Numbered from the stretch's first letter, positions 36,582 through 48,043 are shown. The stretch is 64,000 nt of DNA from Marinobacter sp. (GCA_018402255.1 JAGYIS010000009.1:124001-188000), one strand, 5' to 3'. Notes: generated by a model not told the origin, from the letters alone. Program-made: numbers and translations.

Positions 36582-36869
36582 ATGAAAATTCGTCCGTTAC
36601 ACGATCGAGTTGTCGTGCGCCGTAAGGAAGAAGAAGAGAAAACTGCAGGTGGCATCGTGCTGCCGGGTAACGCCAAAGAGAAGCCGTCCCAGGGTGAAGT
36701 GATCGCGGTGGGCAACGGTCGCATTCTGGATAATGGTGAAACCCGTGCTCTGGCAGTCAAAGTCGGTGACACCGTTGTTTTTGGCCAGTATTCAGGCAAC
36801 ACCGTTAAAGTCGACGGTGAAGAGCTGCTCATCATGAGCGAAAACGACATTTACGGCGTGCTTGAGTGA
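36582..36869 (+). CDS. groES: Co-chaperonin GroES
   Basis: A 95-residue co-chaperonin of standard length ([20 protein letters not shown], then [20 protein letters not shown], and the C-terminal [16 protein letters not shown]). It caps GroEL during ATP-driven protein folding in the cytoplasm. It is first in the operon with groEL, 75 bases upstream, behind the sigma-32 promoter. Confidence 0.98.
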   Translation: MKIRPLHDRVVVRRKEEEEKTAGGIVLPGNAKEKPSQGEVIAVGNGRILDNGETRALAVKVGDTVVFGQYSGNTVKVDGEELLIMSENDIYGVLE

Positions 36870-36926
36870 TCGCATAAGCGACAGGCAATAACGCTCATTA
36901 ATCCGATGGGTTTCATTTCGGTTTAA

Positions 36927-38594
<1,668 letters not shown>

Positions 38595-38650
38595 TGCCGG
38601 CCAGGTCCTGACCAGGTCTCAGCTTCTGAGACTTGGCCTGATCTACCTTG

Positions 38651-38688
38651 AAAAACCCCGCGTTGGTTCACACTGACGCGGGGTTTTT
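38651..38688 (+). terminator. Rho-independent terminator of groESL
   Basis: AAAAACCCCGCGT ... ACGCGGGGTTTTT: a perfect 13-bp stem with a T-run, 57 bases after groEL. Confidence 0.9.
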
Positions 38689-38760
38689 CGTTTTTTTGTC
38701 ATGAACTTGACCAAAGGCTTTGTTAGACTCGGTTACCCGTTTAATAACGTGCAAAACTCA

Positions 38761-39552
38761 ATGACTGAACCCCGCTCCAAACCCTTCCTGCGTCCCGGCA
38801 AAATCCTGCTTTTGCTGATGCTGGGTGTGTTTGTTTATGGCATTGTGCTGGTGCTCTGGGTGCCAGCGGGCTGGGTTTGGTATCAGGCGTCCCGTTATGT
38901 GCAAATGCCACCTCAGGTTGAAGTTCGTCAGGTGTCGGGCCGACTGTGGGATGGCGCCGCTGGCGTTGTCGTCGCTGGATTTCCTGCCCGGGTGCAGTGG
39001 CAGCTGGGCTGGCCCTCGTTGGCCGGCCTGCAATTACCGATTGGTTTTTCTTTGGCTTCGTCACAATCCAGAGTTGACGGAGCTGCTAGCATCGGTTGGC
39101 CTGGCAGTTTGGATGTCAGTGCACAGGGCCAGATTGCGGTTGTGGAATTTGAAGGTCTGATTCGCCAGAGTGGCGGCGCGATGATTGAAGGTTTGGTGAA
39201 TATTGATCGGCTACGCCTGATCTGGAATGACAATCGGTTGCAACAAGCGGACGGCATGGGGCGCTGGGATGGTGGTCAGGTCAGTTGGCCCATGGGCAAT
39301 CAGACCGGGCAGGCAACGTTCCCGCCGATGCAGGCAAATCTGGATACCACCGACGGTGGCGTTGCGCTGACCGTGGCGGAGCAGGGCGGTGATGGCCCGG
39401 CGGCTGACGCCAGTATTCTGTGGAATGGCTTGATGGAAGTTCGCGTGTACAAGCGCATGGTTGATCTGGCCCAGCAGCCCTGGCCAGATACGGCGGGCCC
39501 GGATGATGTTGTGTTCCGGGTACGTCAGCCGATCTTGCCGGGTGGTTTCTGA
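38761..39552 (+). CDS. gspN: Type II secretion system protein N (GspN)
   Basis: A 263-residue inner-membrane protein. One N-terminal helix (ILLLLMLGVFVYGIVLVLWV) leads into a periplasmic beta-rich domain (GRLWDGAAGVVVAGFPARVQ, W-rich strands), matching the GspN family of type II secretion systems. ATG 38761 is preferred because the sequence from ATG 38701 is not signal-like, though neither start has a clear ribosome site. The stop is 1 base before the gspC start, so the two are coupled. It probably helps assemble the secretion machinery. Confidence 0.8.
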   Translation: MTEPRSKPFLRPGKILLLLMLGVFVYGIVLVLWVPAGWVWYQASRYVQMPPQVEVRQVSGRLWDGAAGVVVAGFPARVQWQLGWPSLAGLQLPIGFSLASSQSRVDGAASIGWPGSLDVSAQGQIAVVEFEGLIRQSGGAMIEGLVNIDRLRLIWNDNRLQQADGMGRWDGGQVSWPMGNQTGQATFPPMQANLDTTDGGVALTVAEQGGDGPAADASILWNGLMEVRVYKRMVDLAQQPWPDTAGPDDVVFRVRQPILPGGF

Positions 39553-39553
39553 A

Positions 39554-40408
39554 ATGGCCGGGTTAACCGTGCGTCACCAGGAAAGACTGTCGAGGGTGTT
39601 GGCCAACCTGTTGTTGGTCATACTGGTGGTTTATTTGGGCATTGTGCTGGCCAAACTGACCTGGCTCTATGCCTGGTCTGACCGGCCGGTGCCAAGTGTG
39701 CCCTCCCAGGTTGCAGGGCAGTCCGGGGGCGTGAATCGCGCGCCCCAGATGTCGATCGCCGGCTATGACTTTTTTGGTCGTGCAGCGCGTCAAGTGGCTG
39801 TGGCGGAGGCGGTGCGCCGCAGTGCTCCCGAAACCGGGCTCAGATTACGGCTTGAGGGGGTGCTGATAGGGCAGCGGCCGGAAGACTCCGGTGCTATAGT
39901 TGCCGGAAGTGACGGCGAAACCGAGTATTACCGGGTGGGTGAGAGTTTACCGGGCAATGCGGAGTTGGCTGAGGTAGAGTCAGATCGCATATTGATTCGT
40001 CGTGGTGGCCGTTATGAATCGCTGGCTTTTGAGGAGCAGCTTGATTCTTCGGCAATGGTTGCAGAGACAGAGGTTCCGACGGCAGAATCACCAGACGATT
40101 TTCTGGCCGGTGCCCGGCAACAGCTGGATACTCAGGGCGCGGCTGCTTTGGCGGCCTACGGTTTGCAGCCAGCAGATGACAGCGGTTTTGCCGGTTATGT
40201 TTACGATGGTTCAAACCCAATGCTCAATGCAGTCAATCTGCGCCAGGGTGATGTTATTACGGCCATTAACGGCCAGCGCCTGGGTGATTTAGAACAAGAC
40301 AAAGCACTGCTGGAAGACTGGCGCAATCAGGCCCAGCTGGATATTGAAATAGAGCGTGACGGGTCCGTACTCACCGTCAGCTATGCCATACCCGAACAGT
40401 GGCGCTGA
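39554..40408 (+). CDS. gspC: Type II secretion system protein C (GspC)
   Basis: A 284-residue bitopic protein. The N-terminal helix is about residues 16-38 (VLANLLLVILVVYLGIVLAK), followed by the periplasmic homology region (LRLRLEGVLIGQRPEDSGAI, EYYRVGESLPGNAELAEVES) and a C-terminal PDZ domain (NLRQGDVITAINGQRLGDLE). GspC links the inner-membrane platform to the GspD secretin through its homology region. It begins 1 base after gspN and ends 32 bases before the ATG of gspD. Confidence 0.9.
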   Translation: MAGLTVRHQERLSRVLANLLLVILVVYLGIVLAKLTWLYAWSDRPVPSVPSQVAGQSGGVNRAPQMSIAGYDFFGRAARQVAVAEAVRRSAPETGLRLRLEGVLIGQRPEDSGAIVAGSDGETEYYRVGESLPGNAELAEVESDRILIRRGGRYESLAFEEQLDSSAMVAETEVPTAESPDDFLAGARQQLDTQGAAALAAYGLQPADDSGFAGYVYDGSNPMLNAVNLRQGDVITAINGQRLGDLEQDKALLEDWRNQAQLDIEIERDGSVLTVSYAIPEQWR

Positions 40409-40440
40409 TCGGGAACATTACAACAGGACGATACCGCCAG

Positions 40441-42406
40441 ATGTACAACCACAAGACCAATTTGCTCCGGACTCTCTTGTTCATTCTGTTGTTACCGATG
40501 CTCTCGGTAGCGCACGCGCAGGATGAAACCTGGAGACTGAATCTCAAAGATGCGGACATCCGGGCATTCGTTACCCAGGTGGCTGACATTACCGGGTACA
40601 GTTTTGTGGTCGATCCACGGGTCAAAGGCAAGGTGACGGTGCTGTCCAGCGCGCCCATGAACAAGAACGAAATTTACGACCTGTTCCTGGCGGTATTGAA
40701 CGTACACGGTTTTACCGCGATACCCGGTGAAGAAGTGATCAAGGTGATTCAGCAGGTTGATGCCAAACAGTCTGCGGAGATTCTGGATCGCTTCGACGTA
40801 ACGCCGTCGGAGCAGCTGATCACCCGGGTTATCCAGATCGATAACGCCAATGCTTTGGAACTGGTGCCAATTCTCAGGCCGCTGGTGGCCAAGTATGGCC
40901 ATCTGGCCGGCGTTGCGGCGGCCAACGCTCTGATTGTGAGTGATCACTCCTCCAACATTCAGCGCATCGAACAGATCGTGCGCGAGCTCGATAGCCCTTC
41001 CAAATACGAAGTTGAAGTGATCCAGCTTGAAGAAGCCTGGGTTGGCGATATGGTCAAGTTGCTGCAAGAGCTGGCTCCCGATGAGTTGCGCAGTTCCGGT
41101 GGCGACGCCGCCACTCGTAAATACAGCCTGACCGCTGATGAGCGCAGCAACCGGTTGATTTTGCGCGGTGATGAGACCTTCCGGGAGAAAATGCGAGGGT
41201 TAATCCGGCAGCTGGACCAGCCCTCCGCAACCGGCGGCACCACCAAAGTGATCAGGCTCAGGCACGCGGATGCCAAAAGCCTGACAGAGATTCTCAAAGG
41301 CGTGATGGGTGAAGTGGTTCGCGAGTCGAGCGGTGGCAGTGGTTCAAGTGCGGGCGGTGGGTCTCCTGCAGGTGGCGGGCGCTCAGGTAATTTCACCGTG
41401 TTTGCGGATGAAGGTCTCGAATGCTCTGGTGGTTCGAGGTGAGCCGTCCCTGATGCAGGAAGCGGAACAGATTGTTGCGGCGCTGGATATTCGGCGCGCG
41501 CAGGTGATGATCGAGGCGGCCATTGTTGAAATCAGTGATGAGCTGGGTGACCAGTTGGGCGTGCAGCTGGCGGCAGGTGATGAGTCGGCCGGCTCGTTCC
41601 CGGTGCTGGGAACCAATCTCACCAGTGGTGAGGGTATGCTGGGTCTGAACTCCGTGATTGGCGCTCTGGTGGGGGATACCTTGCCTCAGCTTGGTGGAGG
41701 GATCACGGTGGGCGCGGGTCAGCGTGACCGGGATGGTCTGACCTGGGGTGTATTGATTCAGGCACTGTCTTCCTCGGCAGCGGCCAACCTGTTATCCACC
41801 CCCAGTATTATCACGCTGGATAACCAGGAATCTGAAATCATCGTTGGTCAGAACGTGCCTTTCCGGACCGGCCAGTCAGCGACAACCGGGGATGGCTTGT
41901 CCAACCCCTTTACCACCATTGAGCGCAGGGACGTTGGCTTGTCCCTGAAAGTGACACCGACCATCAGTGCCGACGGTCTGGTTCGTCTGGTGGTGGAGCA
42001 GACCACAGAGGATATTTCGACTACGACGGTGTCTGGCGCCTCTGACCTGATCACCAACAAGCGTGAGATCAAGACCACTGTGCTGGCCGATGACGGTGAA
42101 ACGGTGGTGCTGGGTGGTTTGATCAAAGACGACTTTCAGGTCAACAAAAGCAAGGTTCCCCTTCTGGGTGACATACCGTTGTTGGGCCGCCTGTTCTCCT
42201 CCGAATCTGAAACACGGATAAAGCGTAACCTGCTGGTTTTCCTGCGCCCAACGATCATGCTGGGTAAAGACGACAGCATCGCCGCCACGACTGAGAAGTT
42301 CAATCAGTTGTGGGATGTGAATCTGGAAGTTCGCCAGAAGTTGGGATTGCCTGCCCAGGACGACCAGCCGTCGGTTGATATGCTGTTTCAGGGTCGCAGG
42401 CAGTAG
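40441..42406 (+). pseudogene. gspD: Type II secretion system secretin GspD, broken by a one-base frameshift
   Basis: GspD forms the outer-membrane channel of the type II system. Frame 1 (40441-41442) has a signal peptide (MYNHKTNLLRTLLFILLLPM, cleaved near AHA-QD), then the N0-N2 domains (LNLKDADIRAFVTQVADITG, TRVIQIDNANALELVPILRP) and part of N3 with a Ser/Gly loop, and ends at FADEGLECSGGSR. The expected continuation SNALVVRGEPSLMQEAEQ appears one frame over and runs to 42406 with the secretin domain (LLSTPSIITLDNQESEIIVG, VPLLGDIPLLGRLFSSE). Removing one base near 41416 restores FADEG-SNALVVRG. It is either a true null allele or a sequence error; everything else looks intact. Confidence 0.9.
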
Positions 42407-42407
42407 C

Positions 42408-42546
42408 GGGAGCTGTCTTGCAGGGTCTGTCCCCGCATGGGGACTGACCCTTTTTGGCGGGTCAGGTAAGTGTTCAGACTTGGGTGCAACAGACGGGCAA
42501 AAGTGGGTCAGTCCCCGTTCGGGGACAGACCCTGTAAGACAGCCCC
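42408..42546. repeat. Paired REP-like palindromes in inverted orientation (BIME/MITE-like element)
   Basis: Two hairpin units, GGGTCTGTCCCC-GCAT-GGGGACTGACCC (42423-42450) and GGGTCAGTCCCC-GTTC-GGGGACAGACCC (42505-42532), face each other. Their flanks also match: CTGTCTTGCA at 42412-42421 pairs with TGTAAGACAG at 42533-42542. The whole is an imperfect palindrome with arms of about 50 bases, filling the gap between the convergent gspD and M48 genes. Confidence 0.8.
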
Positions 42547-44531
42547 TAAAGCGGTGGCATCGGGCAGTCCAGTTGGTCCGCCACCAGGCGCATCAGTTCA
42601 TACTCTCTCACTTCTACGCGACCGTCATGGGTGACGCAGTAGCCACATGCGTCGATGATGGCGGGCTTGAGAAGTGGCGAGAGCCGGTTCAGTACTTCCA
42701 GCGTCTCACGTAACTCTTGCATAGACACCTTCCCAGCTCGGCTCTGCTCGTTGCCAGTGCCAAACCCCGCCATGGCATCCAGATACAGCTTGTCGGCTTC
42801 CTCAGGTGAGCCAGTGCCTGCACGAGCAAACAGGCTGAGCAGGCGCCTGATGGCAGGCAATACCTGCCGGTAGTTGCGGTATTTGACGGGCACAACCTGC
42901 TCAGCGTCAGCGCTCAGGTGGCGATCAAGGAAGGTGGTCAGTGCCAGCTCAAACAAGCTGACGCGGTTGTCGGCAGCCACTAGCGCCTGAATATTGGCCA
43001 ACAGCGCTGCCCGCTCCTCCGGGTCCAGTTTGCGTAACGCCGGCATGGCCAGCTCCAGCACCGGAAATCTTGCTTCTTCCCCAAGCTTTGCCAGTGCGGG
43101 TAATAACTTATCAAGCAGATCCTGCTGGACTCGTAACAGAGGGTGCGGACCCACTAGCTGCAGGCGCTCGTTCTGTGTCGTTTGTGTCAGATCGTAGATT
43201 AACAGGCCGTAGCACAGCTGAATGGCCCCCGCACGGGTGTACAACAGGCTGCGGAACGTCGCAGGTAACTGATTCAGAAGATGAACCGCAAAGGCTTCGC
43301 TTTGCGGGTTGACGGTACCGACCCTGGAAGAGAGTTTGGTTGTCTCGATCGGCGAGTTGTCAGCGAACGATGAGCGGATGGGTGACGAGCTGCCCCGCCG
43401 TCTCTGGGGCGATGGTTCTGCCAGATGATTCGCCAGGTCGCTCAAGCCGGCCCGCGCTGCGGGCTGGGCCTGGCCACTTTGACGAAGGTTCTGGTCGGGC
43501 TCGGTGTCTCTCAGTCGGCTGCGCAGGCGTGCCAGCATGCCGGGCTGTATGGCGTTGATGCGTTCATTGACCGGAGGGTGAGAGGCCAGTAACGACGAAA
43601 ACTTCATGCGGGCTGACTCACTGAAGCACATGTGATTCATGTCACTGGCATGACTGGTGGTGTCCAGGTAGCCGCTCTTGATGCCGATCTTGAACAATGC
43701 GCCGCCGATGCCCTCGGGGTTGCGGGTGAACTGCACCGAGGAAGCATCTGCCAGCATTTCCCGTTGCCGGGATACCGCCGCCTGAATCAGTCGACCAAAG
43801 AACACGCCAACATAGCCGATGATCAAGAGTGCCAGGCCGATCAGGCCCATGGCAGCCTGGGCTCGGCCATCCCGATTTCGACTGCGCCCGCCACTGTAAA
43901 ATCCGGCCCGGATCATAAAGTGACCGATTTGCCCAAGCATAAGAATGCCGGCAAGCAGGGCAATCAGCCTGACGTTGATGCGCATGTCGCCATTGAGAAT
44001 GTGGCTGAACTCATGGGCAACCACGCCCTGAAGTTCGTCCCGGGACAGGTGTGTCAGGGCCCCATGAGTCACCACCATGACCGCTTCACCCGGGGTGTAA
44101 CCGGCCACAAAGGCATTGATGCTGGTTTCACTGTCCATCACGTAGAGTTCCGGTACGGATACCCCACTGGCGATGGCCATTTCCTCAACGATGTTGCGCA
44201 GCTTGCGTTCTTCAGGGTCGCTGGTGTCTGGCTCGATCAGTCTCGCCCCGACCATTTTGGCGACACGGCTGCCGCCACCGGCCAGGTCAACCCAGCGTAC
44301 CAGTGAGCCGAACCCGATCAGCAACACCACCGCGATGGCGGTGGTGAGGCCGTGGCTGGACAGTAGCCAGTGATGAAAGGGCAGAGCGGAGCTTTGGCTG
44401 CGGGTGACCAGGTAGCCGACCAGACAGACCGCCAGGGTTATCAGGGCGACGGCGGTCAGGAACAAAAAGATCAATAGACCGGTATTGCGCCGGGCATGGG
44501 CCTGGCGCTCAAAGAAACCGGGGTTTGCCAT
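42546..44531 (-). CDS. M48 family metallopeptidase (HtpX-like) with long C-terminal extension
   Basis: A 661-residue membrane protease. Two N-terminal helices (about 18-42 and 61-80) precede the zinc site H173-E-F-S-H177 (VVAHEFSHILNGD). Further helices follow (residues about 185-205 and 230-250), then SRQREMLADASSVQFT with the third zinc ligand. Residues about 340-661 form a soluble extension not found in HtpX of about 290 residues. It is 10 bases downstream of lemA; LemA-M48 pairs are a recurrent arrangement. Its role in membrane protein quality control is inferred from the family. Confidence 0.88.
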   Translation of the reverse strand: MANPGFFERQAHARRNTGLLIFLFLTAVALITLAVCLVGYLVTRSQSSALPFHHWLLSSHGLTTAIAVVLLIGFGSLVRWVDLAGGGSRVAKMVGARLIEPDTSDPEERKLRNIVEEMAIASGVSVPELYVMDSETSINAFVAGYTPGEAVMVVTHGALTHLSRDELQGVVAHEFSHILNGDMRINVRLIALLAGILMLGQIGHFMIRAGFYSGGRSRNRDGRAQAAMGLIGLALLIIGYVGVFFGRLIQAAVSRQREMLADASSVQFTRNPEGIGGALFKIGIKSGYLDTTSHASDMNHMCFSESARMKFSSLLASHPPVNERINAIQPGMLARLRSRLRDTEPDQNLRQSGQAQPAARAGLSDLANHLAEPSPQRRRGSSSPIRSSFADNSPIETTKLSSRVGTVNPQSEAFAVHLLNQLPATFRSLLYTRAGAIQLCYGLLIYDLTQTTQNERLQLVGPHPLLRVQQDLLDKLLPALAKLGEEARFPVLELAMPALRKLDPEERAALLANIQALVAADNRVSLFELALTTFLDRHLSADAEQVVPVKYRNYRQVLPAIRRLLSLFARAGTGSPEEADKLYLDAMAGFGTGNEQSRAGKVSMQELRETLEVLNRLSPLLKPAIIDACGYCVTHDGRVEVREYELMRLVADQLDCPMPPL

Positions 44532-44541
44532 GATTCAGGCC

Positions 44542-45129
44542 TCAGAAGCTGACTTTTGGTGCCTGGCGAGCTTCCGGAGACTCCAGCTGCAGCTGTGCTG
44601 TTTCCTTGAAAGCAAACAGGCCAGCTACGATATTGTTGGGAAACTTTTCACGGAAGATGTTGTAGCTCATCACGCCATCGTTATAGGCCTGGCGGGAAAA
44701 CGCGACCCGATTTTCGGTACTGGAAAGCTCTTCCATCAGTTGCTGTACGGTCTCGTTGGCCTTCAGCTCAGGGTAGTTCTCGGAGACGGCGTAGAAATTG
44801 GCCAGTGCTTTGGTAAGCAGATTCTCCGCGCTGCCAAGGCGTTGGATTTTGGTGCCATCACCGGGATCTTTGGCGGCATCTTTCTGGGCACTGACGGCAT
44901 TGTTGCGGGCTTCCATCACCTGGGTCAGCGTGGATTTTTCGTGCTCGAGGTAGCCCTTGGTAGCCTCGACCAGGTTGGGGATCAGGTCGTGGCGGCGTTG
45001 CAGCTGCACATCAATCTGGGCAAAGCCGTTTTTGAATTGATTGCGCAGCGATACCAGGTTGTTGTAAATCACAACCAGATAAATAATGACAACGGCAACT
45101 ACGATAAGGCCGATGACAGTCGTTCCCAT
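44542..45129 (-). CDS. LemA family protein
   Basis: A 195-residue protein with one N-terminal membrane helix (VIGLIVVAVVIIYLVVIYNN) and a helical LemA domain (FAQIDVQLQRRHDLIPNLVE, NFYAVSENYPELKANETVQQ, FPNNIVAGLF). LemA proteins are widespread but of unsettled function and are often paired with M48 peptidases, as here. GAGGA sits 7 bases before the ATG. The GGDEF/EAL gene lies 23 bases upstream on the same strand, so the three may share a transcript. Confidence 0.9.
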   Translation of the reverse strand: MGTTVIGLIVVAVVIIYLVVIYNNLVSLRNQFKNGFAQIDVQLQRRHDLIPNLVEATKGYLEHEKSTLTQVMEARNNAVSAQKDAAKDPGDGTKIQRLGSAENLLTKALANFYAVSENYPELKANETVQQLMEELSSTENRVAFSRQAYNDGVMSYNIFREKFPNNIVAGLFAFKETAQLQLESPEARQAPKVSF

Positions 45130-45152
45130 GACAATTCCTCAAAGCTGAAAGT

Positions 45153-47213
45153 TCAGGCGTCATTTTCCACGATTCGGGCATGGAAAGTCTGTACAAAAAT
45201 CTCAAAATCTTTCGGCAGTAGCGGCTTACTGAAAAAATATCCCTGCGCCAGCTTACAGCCCCGCTGACTGAGGTAGTATTCCTGCTCAGCGGTTTCAACA
45301 CCTTCAGCAACGACGGTCAGGTTCAGACTCTTGCCAAGGTCGATGATGATATTGGCGATGCGGGTATCTTCTTCATTGACCAGCAGATCACGAATGAACT
45401 GCTTGTCGATCTTCAGGTGCTGTACCGGCATCTTTTTGAGGTACGTGAGCGAGGAGTAGCCGGTTCCAAAATCGTCGACGGCAATGCTGATGCCGGCCCG
45501 GTGCAAACGATGCAGCTTGGCGACGGCGTCGGTGAGATTGGTCATAAAACTGGTTTCGGTAACTTCCAGCTCCAGGCGGCCAGCCGGTATGTTGTGGCGC
45601 TGGAGCGTGCTCAGGATATCGTCGACGATGGATTCCTGGCGAAGCTGAACGGCCGACAGGTTGACCGCAATTCTTAACGGTGAACCCTCACTGGCCCAGC
45701 GCGCCGCCTGCCAGCAGGCCTGATCCAGTACCCACTGGCCTATCTCAACAATGGCACCGTTAGACTCTGCCACGGGAATGAAGTCGTCCGGAGGAATCAG
45801 GCCGCGCTCTGGGTGATCCCAGCGCAACAAGGCTTCAGCACCAATCACCCGTTTGGTCTCAAGGTTGATCTGTGGTTGATAGACCAGATAGAGCTCGTGA
45901 TTGATCAGTGCATTGTTCAGGTCTTTTTCCAGCTGTTTTCGTTCACGGATTTCCTGGTCAATACTGGCCACATAGAACTGGAAATGGTTGTGGCCATTCT
46001 GTTTGGCAAGGGCCATGGTTTGTTCAGCGCCTTGCAGTAGCCGGTCGGCTTGATCAGCATCGGAGGGGAAGAGCGCAATGCCCAGCGTGGCGGACATGGA
46101 AATGCGATGGTTGCCGGCATTCACTGGCGTGGCGAAGCTGGCAAGCAGTTTTTCCGCAGTCTCGGCAGCCTGGAAGCCGTCCCGGAGTTGCTTTTCCAGA
46201 ATCACGAACTGGTCGCTTCCAAGGCGGGCGATTCTGAATCGATCCGATGGCAGGTTGGCGGTGAGCCGGCTGGCCACGGTTTGCAGTATGGTATCGCCGG
46301 TACGAAAGCCACACTGCTCGTTGACGGATTTGAAGTCATCAATGCCGCACACCATCAAGGCCAGGGTGTTCTGGCTGTCACGGGCGGCGACAATTTCGGT
46401 CTGCAGATCTTCTATAAAAGCATCACGACTTGGCAAACCGGTCAGGGTGTCATAGAGGGCGAGCTGGCTGACGCGGTCCTCGGCCTCACGGTGTTTTTTC
46501 TGACTGTCGCCGATGGAGACCAGTAGGTTGTTGGTTGCGTTAACCCAAAGCCCGAGTTCGTCGGCGCGATGGCCGTCGGGAACAGAGATCAGCCGGTCAT
46601 CGGGGCGTTCAGGGTCGACTTTACGGACCGACTGAACAATTCGCAGCAGCGGGCGGGTCAGTAGTAGATAAAACACCACAAACAAAGCAAGGCCGAGTAT
46701 CAGTGCCAGGGCAATGCCAGAGCCAAAGGTGATCAGCGCACGGTTGAGCCAGCTCTCGGCGACCGGGGCGGTATCGTATTGCACCTCCAGGTAGCCGTAG
46801 ATAGTGTCGGCGCTGGTGCTCCGGTGCAGGCTTTCACGGTATTCCCGGACGCTGCCAAAAATGGGGTCGGTGATTGGCCGGAAAGCTCGGTCCTGAAGTG
46901 GTCGAAGCCGACTGCCGAGCTGGTCGCCGTCGGGATGGGAAATGCGAGCCAGGTGGATCGGCTCGAGCGCAAACAAGCCATCAACCACTTGCTGAGCCAG
47001 AGTATCGTCGATGCTGAATACCGCTTGCGTGGCAGCATCACGCACCATGGCCATGGTTTGGGTGGCCTGACGTTCCAGTTCATCCGATACCCGCTTCGCG
47101 TCGAGTACCACCTGAACCGTACTGACCACGATGCCGGTCAACAGGGCGACAAGAAGAACCCAGCGCAGTATCCGGTATCCAAGGTGATTTTCAACTTCGA
47201 AGGCTTTTCGCAT
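45153..47213 (-). CDS. GGDEF/EAL protein, probable c-di-GMP phosphodiesterase with degenerate GGDEF
   Basis: A 686-residue membrane protein. Helix 1 is about residues 15-36, a periplasmic sensor about 37-155, helix 2 about 160-186 and HAMP about 187-240. A GGDEF-like domain (250-420) has its motif changed to G332-S-D-Q-F336, so it is unlikely to make c-di-GMP. The EAL domain (430-680) keeps E460-A-L and LEVTETSF, with DDFGTGYSS, so it should hydrolyse c-di-GMP. The degenerate GGDEF may bind GTP as a regulator (inference). No ribosome site is obvious upstream of the ATG. Confidence 0.9.
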   Translation of the reverse strand: MRKAFEVENHLGYRILRWVLLVALLTGIVVSTVQVVLDAKRVSDELERQATQTMAMVRDAATQAVFSIDDTLAQQVVDGLFALEPIHLARISHPDGDQLGSRLRPLQDRAFRPITDPIFGSVREYRESLHRSTSADTIYGYLEVQYDTAPVAESWLNRALITFGSGIALALILGLALFVVFYLLLTRPLLRIVQSVRKVDPERPDDRLISVPDGHRADELGLWVNATNNLLVSIGDSQKKHREAEDRVSQLALYDTLTGLPSRDAFIEDLQTEIVAARDSQNTLALMVCGIDDFKSVNEQCGFRTGDTILQTVASRLTANLPSDRFRIARLGSDQFVILEKQLRDGFQAAETAEKLLASFATPVNAGNHRISMSATLGIALFPSDADQADRLLQGAEQTMALAKQNGHNHFQFYVASIDQEIRERKQLEKDLNNALINHELYLVYQPQINLETKRVIGAEALLRWDHPERGLIPPDDFIPVAESNGAIVEIGQWVLDQACWQAARWASEGSPLRIAVNLSAVQLRQESIVDDILSTLQRHNIPAGRLELEVTETSFMTNLTDAVAKLHRLHRAGISIAVDDFGTGYSSLTYLKKMPVQHLKIDKQFIRDLLVNEEDTRIANIIIDLGKSLNLTVVAEGVETAEQEYYLSQRGCKLAQGYFFSKPLLPKDFEIFVQTFHARIVENDA

Positions 47214-47390
47214 TTCGATGTCTGGTGGCTCGTTTGTCCGAATTGTTTTGTGGTTGCCTTAATGCAATACCGTGCTTGTAGCAGTATGGTTCAGATCGTT
47301 GGCAACTGCATGGAGTATGGCCGATTTTTTCAAAGAATCATGGGCTAGCGTGTTTCGATTTGTTGTGGTTTCGTCGCATTCAGATACACA

Positions 47391-47420
47391 AACGCCCGCC
47401 GGGTATCCCAGGCGGGCGTT
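47391..47420 (-). terminator. Terminator downstream of sodB
   Basis: AACGCCCGCC-GGGTATCCCA-GGCGGGCGTT: a perfect 10-bp stem 45 bases past the sodB stop (minus strand), followed by a short T/G stretch. Confidence 0.7.
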
Positions 47421-47464
47421 TGTTCAGGTGGTGACTGCAGTCACCACCAGATGCTGCCATGTGA

Positions 47465-48043
47465 TCAGGCCAGGTTTTCGTTCACGAAATCCCAGTTGAC
47501 CAGGTTCCAGAAAGCTTCCAGATAGTTCGGACGGCTGTTCCGGTAGTCGATGTAGTAGGCATGTTCCCAAACGTCGACGGTCAGCACAGGCTTGTCAGCG
47601 CCGGTCAGCGGGGTTTCCGCATTGCTGGTATTGACGATGGCAACGCTGCCGTCAGCTTTCTTGACCAGCCAGGTCCAGGCCGAGCCGAAGTTGTTGGCTG
47701 CTTTGTCGTTGAATTCTTTTTTGAATTCCTCGAACGAGCCGAACGCTTTTTCGATGGCTTCTTTGGCTGCGCCAGTTGGCTCGCCACCACCATTCGGGCT
47801 CAGGCAGTTCCAGTAGAAAGTGTGATTCCACACCTGGGCTGCGTTGTTGAACAGCGGGCCACTGGCACTCTTGATGATGTCTTCCAGCGATTTGCTGGCA
47901 TTGTCGGTGCCATCAATCAGGCCGTTCAGCTTGGTTACATAAGTCTGGTGATGCTTGCCGTAATGGTATTCCAGGGTTTCTTGGGAAATGTGCGGCTCCA
48001 GTGCGTTCTTTTCATAAGGCAGTGCGGGAAGTTCAAATGCCAT
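47465..48043 (-). CDS. sodB: Superoxide dismutase [Fe]
   Basis: A 192-residue cytoplasmic Fe-superoxide dismutase of standard length. Metal ligands lie in HHQTYV-type N-terminal helices (YHYGKHHQTYVTKLN), VWNHTFYWNCLSPNGGGEP and DVWEHAYYIDYRNSRPNYLE. FYWNCLSPNGGG and the AAQVWNH context favour iron over manganese. It removes superoxide formed during respiration. It lies 71 bases downstream of purK on the same strand but has its own likely promoter. Confidence 0.95.
   Translation of the reverse strand: MAFELPALPYEKNALEPHISQETLEYHYGKHHQTYVTKLNGLIDGTDNASKSLEDIIKSASGPLFNNAAQVWNHTFYWNCLSPNGGGEPTGAAKEAIEKAFGSFEEFKKEFNDKAANNFGSAWTWLVKKADGSVAIVNTSNAETPLTGADKPVLTVDVWEHAYYIDYRNSRPNYLEAFWNLVNWDFVNENLA

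Noticed and set aside
38701..38760. An earlier start for gspN at ATG 38701
   Set aside because: The extra 20 residues are not conserved-looking and precede the membrane anchor without a ribosome site.
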